Source: Steinernema hermaphroditum
Lineage: Eukaryota > Nematoda > Chromadorea > Rhabditida > Steinernematidae
Direction of reading: 5' to 3'
DNA: 64,000 bases
Assembly: GCA_030435675.1 (NCBI GenBank)
Contig: CM059621.1
Location: forward strand, 16,554,001 to 16,618,000
The translations under genes and the position numbers were made by a program. Below are positions 31,985 to 42,639 of this stretch, in pieces; position 1 is the stretch's first letter, and each line of letters starts with the position of its first letter. The notes beneath the pieces were generated by a model. It searched no databases. It worked only from the letters and a program-made list of their open reading frames with translations, and was not told where the DNA came from.

Positions 31985-33223
31985 ATGGCGACTCCACCCG
32001 CCGCGGCTCCGCATATCGCCATCGTCTATCTGCAGCCGAACGAGGAAGTTGCCGGACGATGGACAGTTTTGCGCAAACTCGGAGAGGGCGGATTTGGTGC
32101 CGTCTACATGGTATGTTTCACGCTCTGTTTTGCTCTTGTCGTACAGTTCTTCGTTTTTCAGGTGAAAGACAATACGACTGGAAATGAGTATGCGCTGAAA
32201 TCGGAGCGAACAGTGGAAATCACGCGAGTGCTCAAGATGGAGGTTTACGTGCTGGCCGCGTTGAAAAAGGCCAAAGCGACGCATTTCTGCGATCTCATCG
32301 ACTCAGGGCATATCAAAGACTACAACTTTATGGTTATGTCGCTTGTAGGCTCAACACTTCACGTAAGTGCGGCATGTTTCGTTATGCTCTACAATGCAGA
32401 TTTAGGATTTACGCAAGAAACCGCTCGAATCATCAAAGCAGAAGTTCTCTCTTGGGACGGCGCTGTCTGTGGGAATCAAATGCGTTGAAGCTATCGAAGA
32501 ATTGCACAACATTGGGTAAGCTCTTCATATTTCATGAGGGAATTTGACAGAAAATGTGTCATGTGTTGTGCCGATTAAGATTCGTTGATCTGATTCGCGA
32601 TAACACTCTATGAAAGAAGAAGTAGCGCGATATTTATATTGTAATTTTTAGGTTCCTGCATAGGGATCTGAAGCCAGGGAACTTTGCAACGGACAAAAAA
32701 GACGTCCGGAAGATCGTCATGTTCGACTTTGGAATGGCTCGGAGGTACGTCGACTCCAAAGGAGGCGTGAGGAAACCGCGCTGGGCCGCCGGCTTCCGGG
32801 GAACGCTTCGCTACGCGCCGATAAGCTGTCACATCTCGCGCGAGCTCTGTCGGAAGGACGATCTCGAAACGTGGCTTTATCAGCAGGTTTGGAGCGTGAA
32901 ACGACGGTATCCCGTTCAACGACAATATTTAGATCGAAATTACGCGAGGACTACTACCGTGGAGGCATCTCGAAGATAAGGACGAAGTCGGCCGATTCAA
33001 AGAGAAATGCCGCGCGGAAGAGAATCACAAAGAACTGTTCGCTGGATGCCCGAGGGAGTACATCGACATCATGAGCTACTTGGATACCGTGCGCTACTAC
33101 GATACACCGGACTACAGGAGACTCTCTGAAGCGATGAAGCAGGCCATCACGGCTCACAATCTGCAAGAGTACCCGTACGATTGGGAGAAACCCGAATGGC
33201 AAAAGCTGTCGGTTCTTCCTTAG
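31985..33223 (+). CDS. TTBK/casein-kinase-1-like Ser/Thr kinase (320 residues)
   Basis: Five exons in phase: 31985-32110, 32162-32362, 32406-32515, 32652-32886, 32933-33223. The catalytic domain is complete: Gly loop LGEGGFGAVY, lysine in YALKSER, HRDLKPGNFA catalytic loop, DFGMARRY, GFRGTLRYAPISCH activation segment and DDLETWLYQQIEITRGLLPW. The TTBKL group is greatly expanded in nematodes and many members are sperm-enriched. The protein consists of little more than the kinase domain, which is typical. The poly(A) signal is at 33238-33243. The 3' end faces the receptor gene with 45 bp between stop codons. Confidence 0.93.
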
Positions 33224-33268
33224 TTTTGATTAAATGTAATAAATGTAAATGTAATTTATCACAAATAT

Positions 33269-34225
33269 TCACTTGATACTGGACATCGCGAAAACTTTGG
33301 CCTTACGGCAATAATAGCGTAGTGGCACAAAGACCATTTTGCGCACAGCTTCGTAGTAAGGCTTGAAGGTGACGATGGAAACGATTGAGTAAATCGCGCC
33401 ATGATTGTAAAGTGTAACAACGCAACACATGAAGATCTCACGCGAGAACGGAATATTCGGGAAGAACAGGCACAAAAGAGCGAAGAGAAAAGGGATCTCG
33501 GCCATAAGCACAGGAACAGCCGTCACAACGATCAAGTAGCGAAGAAAGCGGCGGTGCATATCGATGGTTTGTTGACCGAGGAGGTTGGTCATCTTGGATA
33601 GATGCCGCCGTAGGAGCAAAGAGAAGACGATGATGACTGCAGTGATTAGGGTGAGGCCAAGGAGTATAGTCATTACCACTGAAAACTTCAGCCATCCGTC
33701 GCTATGAAAGCAGATGACTGCATATGGAGGGACCTCGCCTCCAAACGGGTACTCGGCATACGGTAGAATCACGTAACTGTAGCACACCTCGACGATTGCG
33801 GTGGCGATGACGTGGCCAACAGCACCAAGAACGACGTACCACTTTGGTTTCATTTTGTGCGCCAGCGCTTCGTGGACCAGTACGAAGTAGCGGAAGACGA
33901 AGGGATAGGCCAAGGCGACAACGGCGTTGGCGACGCATACAACCGTAGCGCAGATGATGTGATGCAGGACGTACTCGTTGCGCGTGAATACGGTAGCGAA
34001 GCCGTAAGTACGAACGCAGACAAGTGGGAAGAGCGGAGAGTAGTGGAGGAGGGCGCCGAAGAGGAGCGCCAAGAAGCTCCACGCTAAAGCGTTCAGAATG
34101 AACGATGGCAAGTGGTCCATGCTGCTAGGGGAATGGCGATAGACGACGAAGATCGCCAAGAATTTGCAGGGAACGTGGATCAGAGCACTTAGGTGGCAGA
34201 CCCAGTCGTAAACGGAACCTGACAT
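33269..34225 (-). CDS. Seven-transmembrane chemoreceptor, str-superfamily-like
   Basis: Single uninterrupted frame of 318 residues from ATG 34225 (an in-frame ATG at 34246 would add seven residues). About seven hydrophobic segments are visible, for example CATVVCVANAVVALAYPF, VILLGLTLITAVIIVFSLLL-like and YLIVVTAVPVLMAEIPFLFALL. A RRF/HRRFLRYLIV junction precedes TM6 and FKPYYEAVRKM follows TM7. This layout fits nematode serpentine chemoreceptors of the str superfamily (srh/str/sri type); the subfamily cannot be fixed by eye. The lack of introns is unusual for this family. It likely localises to sensory cilia. Confidence 0.8.
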   Translation of the reverse strand: MSGSVYDWVCHLSALIHVPCKFLAIFVVYRHSPSSMDHLPSFILNALAWSFLALLFGALLHYSPLFPLVCVRTYGFATVFTRNEYVLHHIICATVVCVANAVVALAYPFVFRYFVLVHEALAHKMKPKWYVVLGAVGHVIATAIVEVCYSYVILPYAEYPFGGEVPPYAVICFHSDGWLKFSVVMTILLGLTLITAVIIVFSLLLRRHLSKMTNLLGQQTIDMHRRFLRYLIVVTAVPVLMAEIPFLFALLCLFFPNIPFSREIFMCCVVTLYNHGAIYSIVSIVTFKPYYEAVRKMVFVPLRYYCRKAKVFAMSSIK

Positions 34226-34246
34226 CGCAACGGAATAAAAGCACAC

Positions 34247-35344
34247 GAAGAAAGGGAATGTATCTTATGTAAAGAAAGAAATACTACAATATGTAGGTAA
34301 TAACAAGGCATCTAGGTAATAACAAGATATCACCATTATGAAGTTCTAACGCGTAGATACGTTGGAAAAGGAGAAACAGAAACAAATGATGTAAACAAGT
34401 AGCAAATTGAATTGTCTTCAGTGAATTCTGGTACCTGGCGCAATATTGAAAAACGATTATAGATTAACGCTTATGTTTTCTGTTGAAAGGGGAAGGGAAC
34501 TGTCTACTAGACCACCCCCGGTCAGAAGGGCAAAGCACACAACACACTCGTCGTTCCGCACATTTTGATCACAACCGAGTGGTCGAATAAGCGCTGAACT
34601 TATCACTCTCGACAGACACAGACACAGGAGTCGCACGGAGTCGTTCGTGTCAAAACACTAAGAATCAGGTGAAATGGATGGCTCACTGCCTTTCTAATGG
34701 ACTTGTTTATGGAATTGACTGAAAAATTGAAGGTACTTCGCGTACAACCGAAGCCCTTGAAGTCCATTTTGCTGTATGTTTAAGTGAATTTTCGATGCAA
34801 AATATAACTGTACTTAGAGTTCAAAGCACAAAAGCTGGGTTTGTATAGGTACTTTTCATCCAAATTATATTGAAAATGAGTCACCATGGATTGAAAACGT
34901 CTAAGTTGGCTTTACAGAGTTCACGGCATTGCTGATACGTTGAGAATTGTACGTTGTGCAAGAAATTTCATCGAGTGCCGAGATCGGGATCGCCAGTGAC
35001 CATTTTATTTTAATACTTTTAGCAATGAAAACAAATACAACTTGTACACAACAAAAGTTGACCTTTGACATCTGTCCGCCATCTGTCGAACTGTCACGGA
35101 TGGTTGGCGTTAGAGAATTTTTGCTTTCTGGACCGCATGACAGATTGTGCAGCATGTGAAATCCAGTTCTGTCGTGCGCAGCGTAGACTCCTTTACCGTG
35201 CGCACACTTACTATCTCCGACCTTACGTCACTTTCTATCTGATAGTGATCAGGGTACATTGGCGTCCTGAATTACACGTTTTTCAGTAATCTCTCAATGC
35301 AGAGTCCACCACATTAATTGTGCGGGAAAAGTAATGTTTAGGAG
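34247..35344. other. Intergenic, nothing recognised
   Basis: AT-rich non-coding sequence. No convincing coding frame, RNA gene or repeat seen. Confidence 0.45.
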
Positions 35345-35390
35345 TCGACTTTACGAGCTTATTTCATCGTATCAAAGCAAATGCCTCCAA
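35345..35390 (-). mobile_element. Diverged 3' end of the SINE-like element
   Basis: TTTACGAGCTTATTTCATCG followed by TATCAAAGCAAATGCC resembles the reverse complement of the 3' tail of the SINE-like family (TTTACGAGTTTATTTCGTGA then ATCAAAGGC). Only the tail is recognisable. Confidence 0.5.
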
Positions 35391-35470
35391 GAAACAGTTC
35401 TTTTAGATTTATGGCAATAAACCCGGCTGCGCGCGAATTCGCGCCCTCCAGGTACTAAAAGCCAATTAGC

Positions 35471-35700
35471 CTGTAGCCCTGCGGGCGGCAAGATTGGTGC
35501 TCATGGATAGGGCTGAAGTTGGGGCCAAAAACTGTAGCCCTGCGGGCGGCAAGACACCAATAGCCCTGCGGGCGGCAAGACACCATAGCCCTGCGGGCGG
35601 CAAGATTGGCGCTCATGCAGAAAGCTGAAGTTGGGGCCTAAAACTGTAGCCCTGCGGGCGGCGAGAAACCATAGCCCTGCGGACAGCAAGATTGGCGCTC
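35471..35700 (+). repeat. Six copies of a 19-bp GC-rich word in a compound tandem array
   Basis: TAGCCCTGCGGGCGGCAAG occurs at 35474, 35535, 35561, 35586, 35647 (one change) and 35672 (two changes). Spacers are of two types: short (ACACCA or AACCA) and long (ATTGGCGCTCATG then a GCTGAAGTTGGGGCC-like block), giving a higher-order unit. Function unknown; compact GC hairpins (CCTGCGGG) are embedded. Confidence 0.9.
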
Positions 35701-35824
35701 ATGTAAATGGTTAAAGTGGGCGAAAAACTGAAAGTTTCAGGAAACTCGAACCCAAAACTCTGCTCGTTACAAAATAGGCAAAAAATCACTCAAAAACAGC
35801 AAAAAAACTCAAAGCCTAGCATCG

Positions 35825-35935
35825 CCAGAGACATAGTGGAAGTAGAGCGCTAACATCCCAACTGTCTGTGTGGCTCATTGCGAACGTTCTCTGTTTGTAA
35901 GCGGGCGGTGTCGGGTTCGGTCCCCCTCGGAGTGC
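35825..35935 (+). mobile_element. tRNA-promoter-like short repeat, copy a
   Basis: ACTGTCTGTGTGGCTCATTG then CGAACGTTCT and, 20 bp on, GTCGGGTTCGGTCCC. The words TGGCTCATTGCG and GGTTCGGTCC resemble Pol III A and B boxes. A related copy is at 44727-44830, sharing CATAGTGG, GTGTGGCTCA.TGCGAACGTT and the GGT..GGTT region. No tRNA fold is evident, so I regard it as a tRNA-derived SINE fragment. Confidence 0.45.
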
Positions 35936-35974
35936 TTATTTTGTGTGGGTGTTTTCCCCGTGCTCACGGAAAAA

Positions 35975-36131
<157 letters not shown>

Positions 36132-36339
36132 CAACGGACCCGTCGGTTCTCCATTTATATATAGGGGATCAGAGAATATTCTATTTATTCTACTTGTTAC
36201 AGCTACATGTTCAACCATTCTACGCATTATACGGTAAATCGGCCCCATTGAATTCCCCCTCTCAGTTTCAGTGTCAATTAGGCTAATCCCCCACAAATGC
36301 ACATAATCATTCCTTAAAAATTAATTATTCCAGCCTCCC

Positions 36340-37180
36340 CCGCCCCTATCAATGGGCAAAACCATCGGCCATAAGTGATATTAGGCGCCACTCAGCCTGC
36401 GATGAATGGGTTCGGCGCCTTTCAATCGGCTCCTCAGCCATCCGCACCACCACAATTCGATTGTCCCCTTTCTCTCCAGCGCTGATTGTTGTCGGTGTCG
36501 ACCGCCGCTTTTGCGCCTTCTTCCTGTTTTTGGCGCCTTCGCTGCAAGACCAATCAGCCCCCGGCGAAATCGTGCGCGCGCGCACAGCTTTAGGAACTGC
36601 CGCCGCCGGGCCAGAGGGCCACGACGGCGGCCACTCTGGGGACAGCCACTTCGTCGGCCGCCGCCGCGACCGTCTGGCACTGCGCGAGACGAGTTGATTG
36701 AGTTGGACGGCGGTGTCGAAAACGCGGCGACGCCGTCCAACCCCATATTCGGCGTGGAGCGATGCAGGAAGAACCCCTCGGACCATGGACCTTCTTTTTT
36801 TATCGATCCCCCGCCCGCCCTCGCTGGCGCCGGGCCTCCGCCGCCTCCACGCGCGGCCCTTTCCAGATGCTCCGAGTGCGCCGGAGACGATGGAGGAGGA
36901 CGAGAGATTCAATATTTGCACTTCTTCGCGCCATCGCTTCTTCTTCCAGAGGCGGCGCACGCCTAAAACGTCTTCCCTCATTTAGTTCTCTCGCACCACT
37001 TGGCGTTTCCAATTCTTTGGGCATCATGGCCCCGGCCAGCATCGTCATGGCGGCACTCCCACGGCGACTCTACTTCTGTGTGGCGGTGATTAAGTCCCGC
37101 GCGTGTGTGTGTGTTTGTGTGTGTGGAGGCGGTTGGGGATTTGCTTCTGGAATTCGGAATTTCCTCGACAATAACAACAA
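36340..37180. other. GC-rich island, possible regulatory region
   Basis: Much more GC/CpG-rich than the flanks, with repeated GCCGCC, GGCGCC and GCGCGCGC words and a short GT-repeat at about 37105-37128. Open frames exist on both strands but are compositional (Arg/Pro/Ala-rich in every frame) and show no splice pattern. Similar islands occur at 46.6-47.3 and 55.2-55.7 kb. They could be promoter/enhancer blocks of the downstream gene or unrecognised exons. Confidence 0.4.
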
Positions 37181-40100
37181 ATAGAGCATTGATTTTTGGG
37201 CCCTTGAGAGGGATATGTCACGAATAAGAAGAAGAAGTTTCCAGGCCCCGTTTGGACGCCGACTTTGTTCGTCGCTTATGTGGTTTTATAGCCCATAAAA
37301 ATGGCCAAAAAGATTGGGAATTTTTGACTCATTACCCTGAAACCTTTCAAAGCTTCGTGAGTAGGGTTATAGGAGTTATCAGCGATGATATTGTACCTAT
37401 GTAATGGACCGGTAGTTCTCTTATTCAGTGTATTTCACTCAAGATCTTTAAGTCTCCTTTCCTGTGTGGTCGAGATGTAACTTGTATCGGTTGGTGATGG
37501 AAGAAAACACGAGGAAGAAGAAGTTTCCATGCCCCGTTACGCCGATATGATGTGATTTTTATGCTTTTATAATCCATAAAAGCGGCCAAAAAGATTGAGA
37601 ATTTTTGGACCATTAACAATCAAACATCCTTTACAAGTTTCATGATTAAGGTATCGGAGCGATCATTGATAACTACGTGATGGTAGTTCTCTTGTCCACG
37701 GTATTTGGGTCAAGATCCGCCTTCTCCTTCGGTCCTTTCTGACCTTACTGGCTTCAGGATGTAACTTTGGCTTTATCGCTTTCTTTACCCAATAAAACCT
37801 TTAAAAGGGTTCATACAGTGGCGAGCATAGAATTTAGCTGTTCCAGCTAGAACTGCAGGAATACGGAGCTAGCCCGGAAGGGTACTCTTTCCGCCCTCGG
37901 GTCCTGATATCATGTGGGCACAGACATAGCCGCAGAAATGTGTATTTTTGAATTCGTTACGTCGGATCGTTGTAAAGTTTTCAGCGTAAAATATGCAGTG
38001 CGTCTATTTTTATGCTTACCACTGTAAGTGCCAATTCCAGAGGAAACCACTCAGAATAAGGTAACGGTTGAAAATAGGGCTGAAAAGGGTTGATGTATTT
38101 GAGGAATTTTTGCGAGCACAGACCTGTTTCTTGGTACCCAGGTATTGTAGTGCTCTTTGAACATTATAGCAACAGCCGAAAGGACTGAGAATTTTTGGAA
38201 GAAACGAACACGATCATCCTTTCAAAGTTTAATGAGTATGGGAGGGTTGACGTTGATCGGAAATTTTTGAGAACAAACCGCTTGTACCTTTGACCCTTGT
38301 ACTGGTTTGCTCTCTGACATACAGCGCCATGTAATATTTTTGAATCTTACAAAGGGTTAAGCTGTAAAGTTTGGTTGAGCTGTAGCTGTAACTGACCTAT
38401 TATTTTAGAGTCTCAGAGCCAGTCTCGGCCTTTTTTAGTCTCGCCGAACCTGTAAGGAGGAAGTTCCGTTATCGTACGTTTTCCGTGGCGATTATGAGTT
38501 CCTCGCGTTAAGCTGACTATTTTTGGAAAGCAATGGGTGTACCTTTCTTTGTTTTACAATATCGCATACTTTATTCTTTTATACAACCCATTTACCTCGT
38601 CTTTCGGTCAGGGCTTGCGAGACTTCGACACTCGAGACATGCACAGTGCCCGTCTTCCGATCTTGTGGCGTTCTTCATGAGCTTTCCGTGCTGCTCGAAT
38701 TCGACTCTTCCTCAGAGCGTTTCGTCACCTAGGATTCAGGTTGATTGAGAGATAAAGTAGTGACAGTTGGCCTCTGAACGAACTAAATTGAGGTCGTTTT
38801 TTGTTATAGTAAGTCAAAAAACATGTTGATATTGATGCACATGGACAATTTTTGAAGAATTTTTTCGAAGCCCGGAAAAGCGGCGGACATGAAACATTGA
38901 GTAAAGAGCGGAACACGCAGTCTTATCTGATGTCTCTCCGATATTGTTCTGATATGATGACTATTGGCCTCCGAAAAATAATTTTTAAATGGTGAACTGT
39001 TATGGGTGTATTTACGTCTTTTCCCTCGTTTTATGCGCCTTCACTCATACTGTTTTGGTGACCGAAATAATATTTGTCACCTACTTGATCCTGACAGGAA
39101 GGACCCCGATCAGTCTGTGTAACTGCCATCCGTTTTTAGATCAGGGGTTAGTTGAGAGGGCAGGATACAGGATTAGTTATGGGATGAAGATACTTATTAG
39201 GATGGACTGGATCTTATGAAAATTCACCTCTGAATGATAGTCACTGGTGACAAATCCTTATTTGCTTGAGTGACTTGTTTGTGTCCTACGTATTTCCGAT
39301 ACGCTTTGATAGTGTCATCTAGTAATTTTTGCAATCTTGTAATAGGATAGACTGGATCTTATGAAAATTCACTTGATAGTTGGGGCTTTTTTTATTTTGA
39401 TTGCGTCAAGGGTCGAGTAGGGTACATCTTTATCAGCGATCACATCCTTTACATCCCAACACCCAACAATAGCAATAACGTTTCATTCTTCACGTCGTGA
39501 ATCGTATGAGATATACATGGAAGTGATCACGACTTCTGAGTTGCTCGAACATGACCATTTTTGTGAGTCTCAGTGAGTCCACGTCAGGGACTTATCTCAC
39601 AAAACCCCAAGAGTAATCTTTACATTTTTGTACTGGCTGCCCACAATGCATGTCCAAGAACCTCCCGGCGGCACCCAATACTATTAGAAATGCACTTAAA
39701 GCGAGAGTATTTTGTTTACTTTAACAGGAAACGCAAAAGTAACATCACAAAAATTAGACAATTTTTGGTGATCATCATTTTCGTCATCGATGAAGGAAGC
39801 ATTTCAAAGATGTATAATATTTTCGAAGACAACACTTTGCATATTTTTGTGTTCTTAACTGCACACTGCTACTGTTTGTCGTAACAAGGGTTTGAGGGAA
39901 TCGCAGCTAGAGTACAGAGGATCGGCACTAGGTCGGGGTGAGACGGAGACTTTGAATGCATGTAGGGTCGATGTATGAGTTACGTCCAACAGGTTTCTCT
40001 TGTTAACATATCCAAATTTTTGTCCTCACGCATTTGTTGCCTAGAGGATGCCATTTTCGTTTTTGTTGATCACATACATATACCAGCATTATTTGCTGCT

Positions 40101-42235
40101 ATATTATTAGTAATCAATGTATTTTTGGTCGTCGAAATTTTGCGCTTAAGTTCAGCTAGAATCAAGTTCAGGTTTGCAGTTGCCCTTCTGTAGATTTTTT
40201 AGTGGTGTTTTGCCTTATGTGAATCTATTTTTGACTCGGTTGCAACCATCCAACTTTAATGCTAATTTGATGTTCAGTTGACAATACTTATCACTGAAAG
40301 ACACACATTTTTCAGCTGGCTACACACGTGTCTACGTAACTGTAGAATAATTTTTGATATTTCGCCTCGGTATCCGTGAAGTAGACATGAGTTCGTGGAG
40401 TCGCTATGTGGGCATGGTAGCTGCGTGTGGCATCCACGTGCAGCATGTCCCCATTGCCTGTTATGTTGGTAACTTAACCATTTGGAAACGTTGGAGTGAA
40501 CAAACAGGAAATGGTGATCAAACAGAGCCATCTGTTTGAGATTCTCTCATATATGACGGTGCATGCGGTGGGCAAGATCCAAGGATGTACGTGGTTGAAG
40601 ACAGTAACCGTCCGTAATACCATTATTACCATAGGCAACCTGTGTATCACAGCGCATTTCGAAGTGTCAGGTTGAGGACCGTCAGGATAGAATAGGCTTC
40701 CAGGATCAGGTAGAATGCAATGGACAAGGGGCAAATCATAGTGTGGCGTGAGAGCGGTGACATTTTCAATGACCGATGATTTATTCAATGGGTGCTGATT
40801 CAGTTCTTAATTTTTGAAGCATGCTGGATCCTGCGCATATATGTATTGGTAAAAGCAGCTTAGCAAACGTTATACATGTGAATGAATATAACCTATGATT
40901 TCTCGACGATAATTTTGCAGCGTTTTGCCTAGTCTCGAGTCAACGGTGTGTTTCAACGGTTGTCTTTCTTGTACGAGATATGAGGCGATCATTTTTGTCT
41001 TTTGTTTTTTTTTTTGTAATCATCTTTTACACCATTCTGAATTCAAGCGTCTGTTTAGAGACAGCGACCGCATAAGCTGTGGACCTAACTACATGGGTGC
41101 ATAACAACGTTCAGCTATTTCAGCCGTCCAGAAATTAGTCTAGATCTGTTACTCATATTGCCAATTCTTAAGAACACAACGAAGAAGACGTGAGTTCACT
41201 TTTACCTGCTAATAGCATATTAAACACTGACCTGTTTTTGACATTTGTGGATGGCGAGGTTGTTGGGTAGCCAAACGTTTACGCAAAAAATGGTTCCAAA
41301 AAAACCATATAGGATGTCATATGAGCACAAGACGGCACAGTTTTTAAATTAAATAGATATTCGTTTTAACCATGGATTTGATTTTTTCGAAACATGCGGA
41401 ACATAATTGTAAGACCACGCATTTTCTCGGGGAGAATTTATCCCGTGTTGAGTGTTACCTTTCGTTTTTTGGTCACATACATACTATAAAAGTGTTATAT
41501 GTTGCTTTATTAACAAATTAACATAATCAATGTACTTTTTAAAGACGGAATCTTCTATGTAACAAGGAAACCTTCCGAAGTGTCCGCCTCGGATAGTATC
41601 GGAAGGTACTCCTATAAGTTCAGCTGAAACCAAAAACGGTGAACGCTTCAAAGTTGCGCTACTGTAGAATCTTTTAGACAGATTTGGCGTAGTCCTGCTT
41701 TTGTGTGAATCTATTTTTGAGGACAGTGTAAAGAGACAAATTTAAATACCTATTCGGTGTTCAGTTGATGATTGTGATCCATCGACATACCTATTTGGTT
41801 GCCTTTCGTATTTTTAAGATGACTGAACAGTACTAATCAGTAGTCACGATACAAAATGATGTGGGGCACAGCTGCGCCAAAGATTTAGGTATAGTCCTAA
41901 TGTCAGATATGTACATGCATTTTTGTGCTTTGTGAACATATTCTGATACAGGGGCACACGACTGTCTATAAGGGATGTCTAGTTTGTCTACCGAAGGGTT
42001 CGTCTGGGTTTGCCTTCAACACATACATTATCCGTCAGAGGAGCATCAGAAACACCTTTGCTTTGGAACATCTAAAAGCACATCAATGAGTTGCCTTTAG
42101 AATGTGAATCCGTAGCAAGATTTTAGCTTTTTATTTTTGGAAAATTAGCTTGTGATACTTGCATCATTTACCGAACAACATAATTTTTGAGGGTTCGTCT
42201 CTGGCTTTGTCCTCAACATATATCCGTCTGCCATA
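37181..42235. other. Gene-poor AT-rich DNA
   Basis: No coding region supported. Contains many ATTTTTG motifs, and sentence-like local duplications such as the blocks around 37210-37320 and 37500-37610 (both with AGAAGAAGTTTCCA.GCCCCGTT and GCC.AAAAGATTG.GAATTTTTG). Confidence 0.5.
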
Positions 42236-42635
42236 AACTAAGCCTTGACTAACTAACCGTTGACAACAAGATGTCCGACGCCAGGAATCCGACGCCCGAC
42301 GCTGCGTGAGATGTCATCCCGAAGGTCGCCGACGCTCTGAAGACCGACGAAGACGCAACTACCGGACCACGGACTCATCTCTCCGAAGAAGATGCGAGCT
42401 CAGAAGCCTCATCTGTGCCGCAAACGTCCCGAGAAGAAGAAGTTCTACCGCCATTTCCGAAGTTTCGCCGGCTCCCAGATGCCCCCGTGATGCGCGCCGT
42501 CTCCGACCGGTTTGCCATAAGCGCCACGCCAGGGATGAAGCCGGTTACAACGAGACATCCTCTGTTTGTCTATTATTCGGTGTCGTGCAAGGCGTAAGCC
42601 TTTGATCAACGAAATAAACTCGTATGAACTAAGCC
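42236..42635 (+). mobile_element. SINE-like retroelement copy 2, 5' truncated
   Basis: Element sequence runs from about 42258 (GTTGACAACAAGATGTCCGA) to the tail AAATAAACTCGT at about 42622. A 9-bp AACTAAGCC occurs at 42236-42244 and 42627-42635, a probable target duplication, with 13-14 extra bases between it and the 5' end. The body matches copies 1 and 4 but is truncated relative to copy 4. Confidence 0.75.
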
Positions 42636-42639
42636 ACTG

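Noticed and set aside
35471..35700. CRISPR-like spaced repeats
   Set aside because: Eukaryotic context, spacers are themselves repeated, and spacing is irregular; this is a compound tandem repeat.
36349..36985. Long open frames on both strands in the GC island
   Set aside because: All frames are Arg/Pro/Ala/Ser-rich, none has a domain, and no frame stands out; stop-codon scarcity follows from GC content.
42306..42605. Apparent 99-residue Arg-rich protein
   Set aside because: It is the body of SINE-like copy 2; the same stretch in copies 1 and 4 is broken in this frame, so no conserved protein is encoded.
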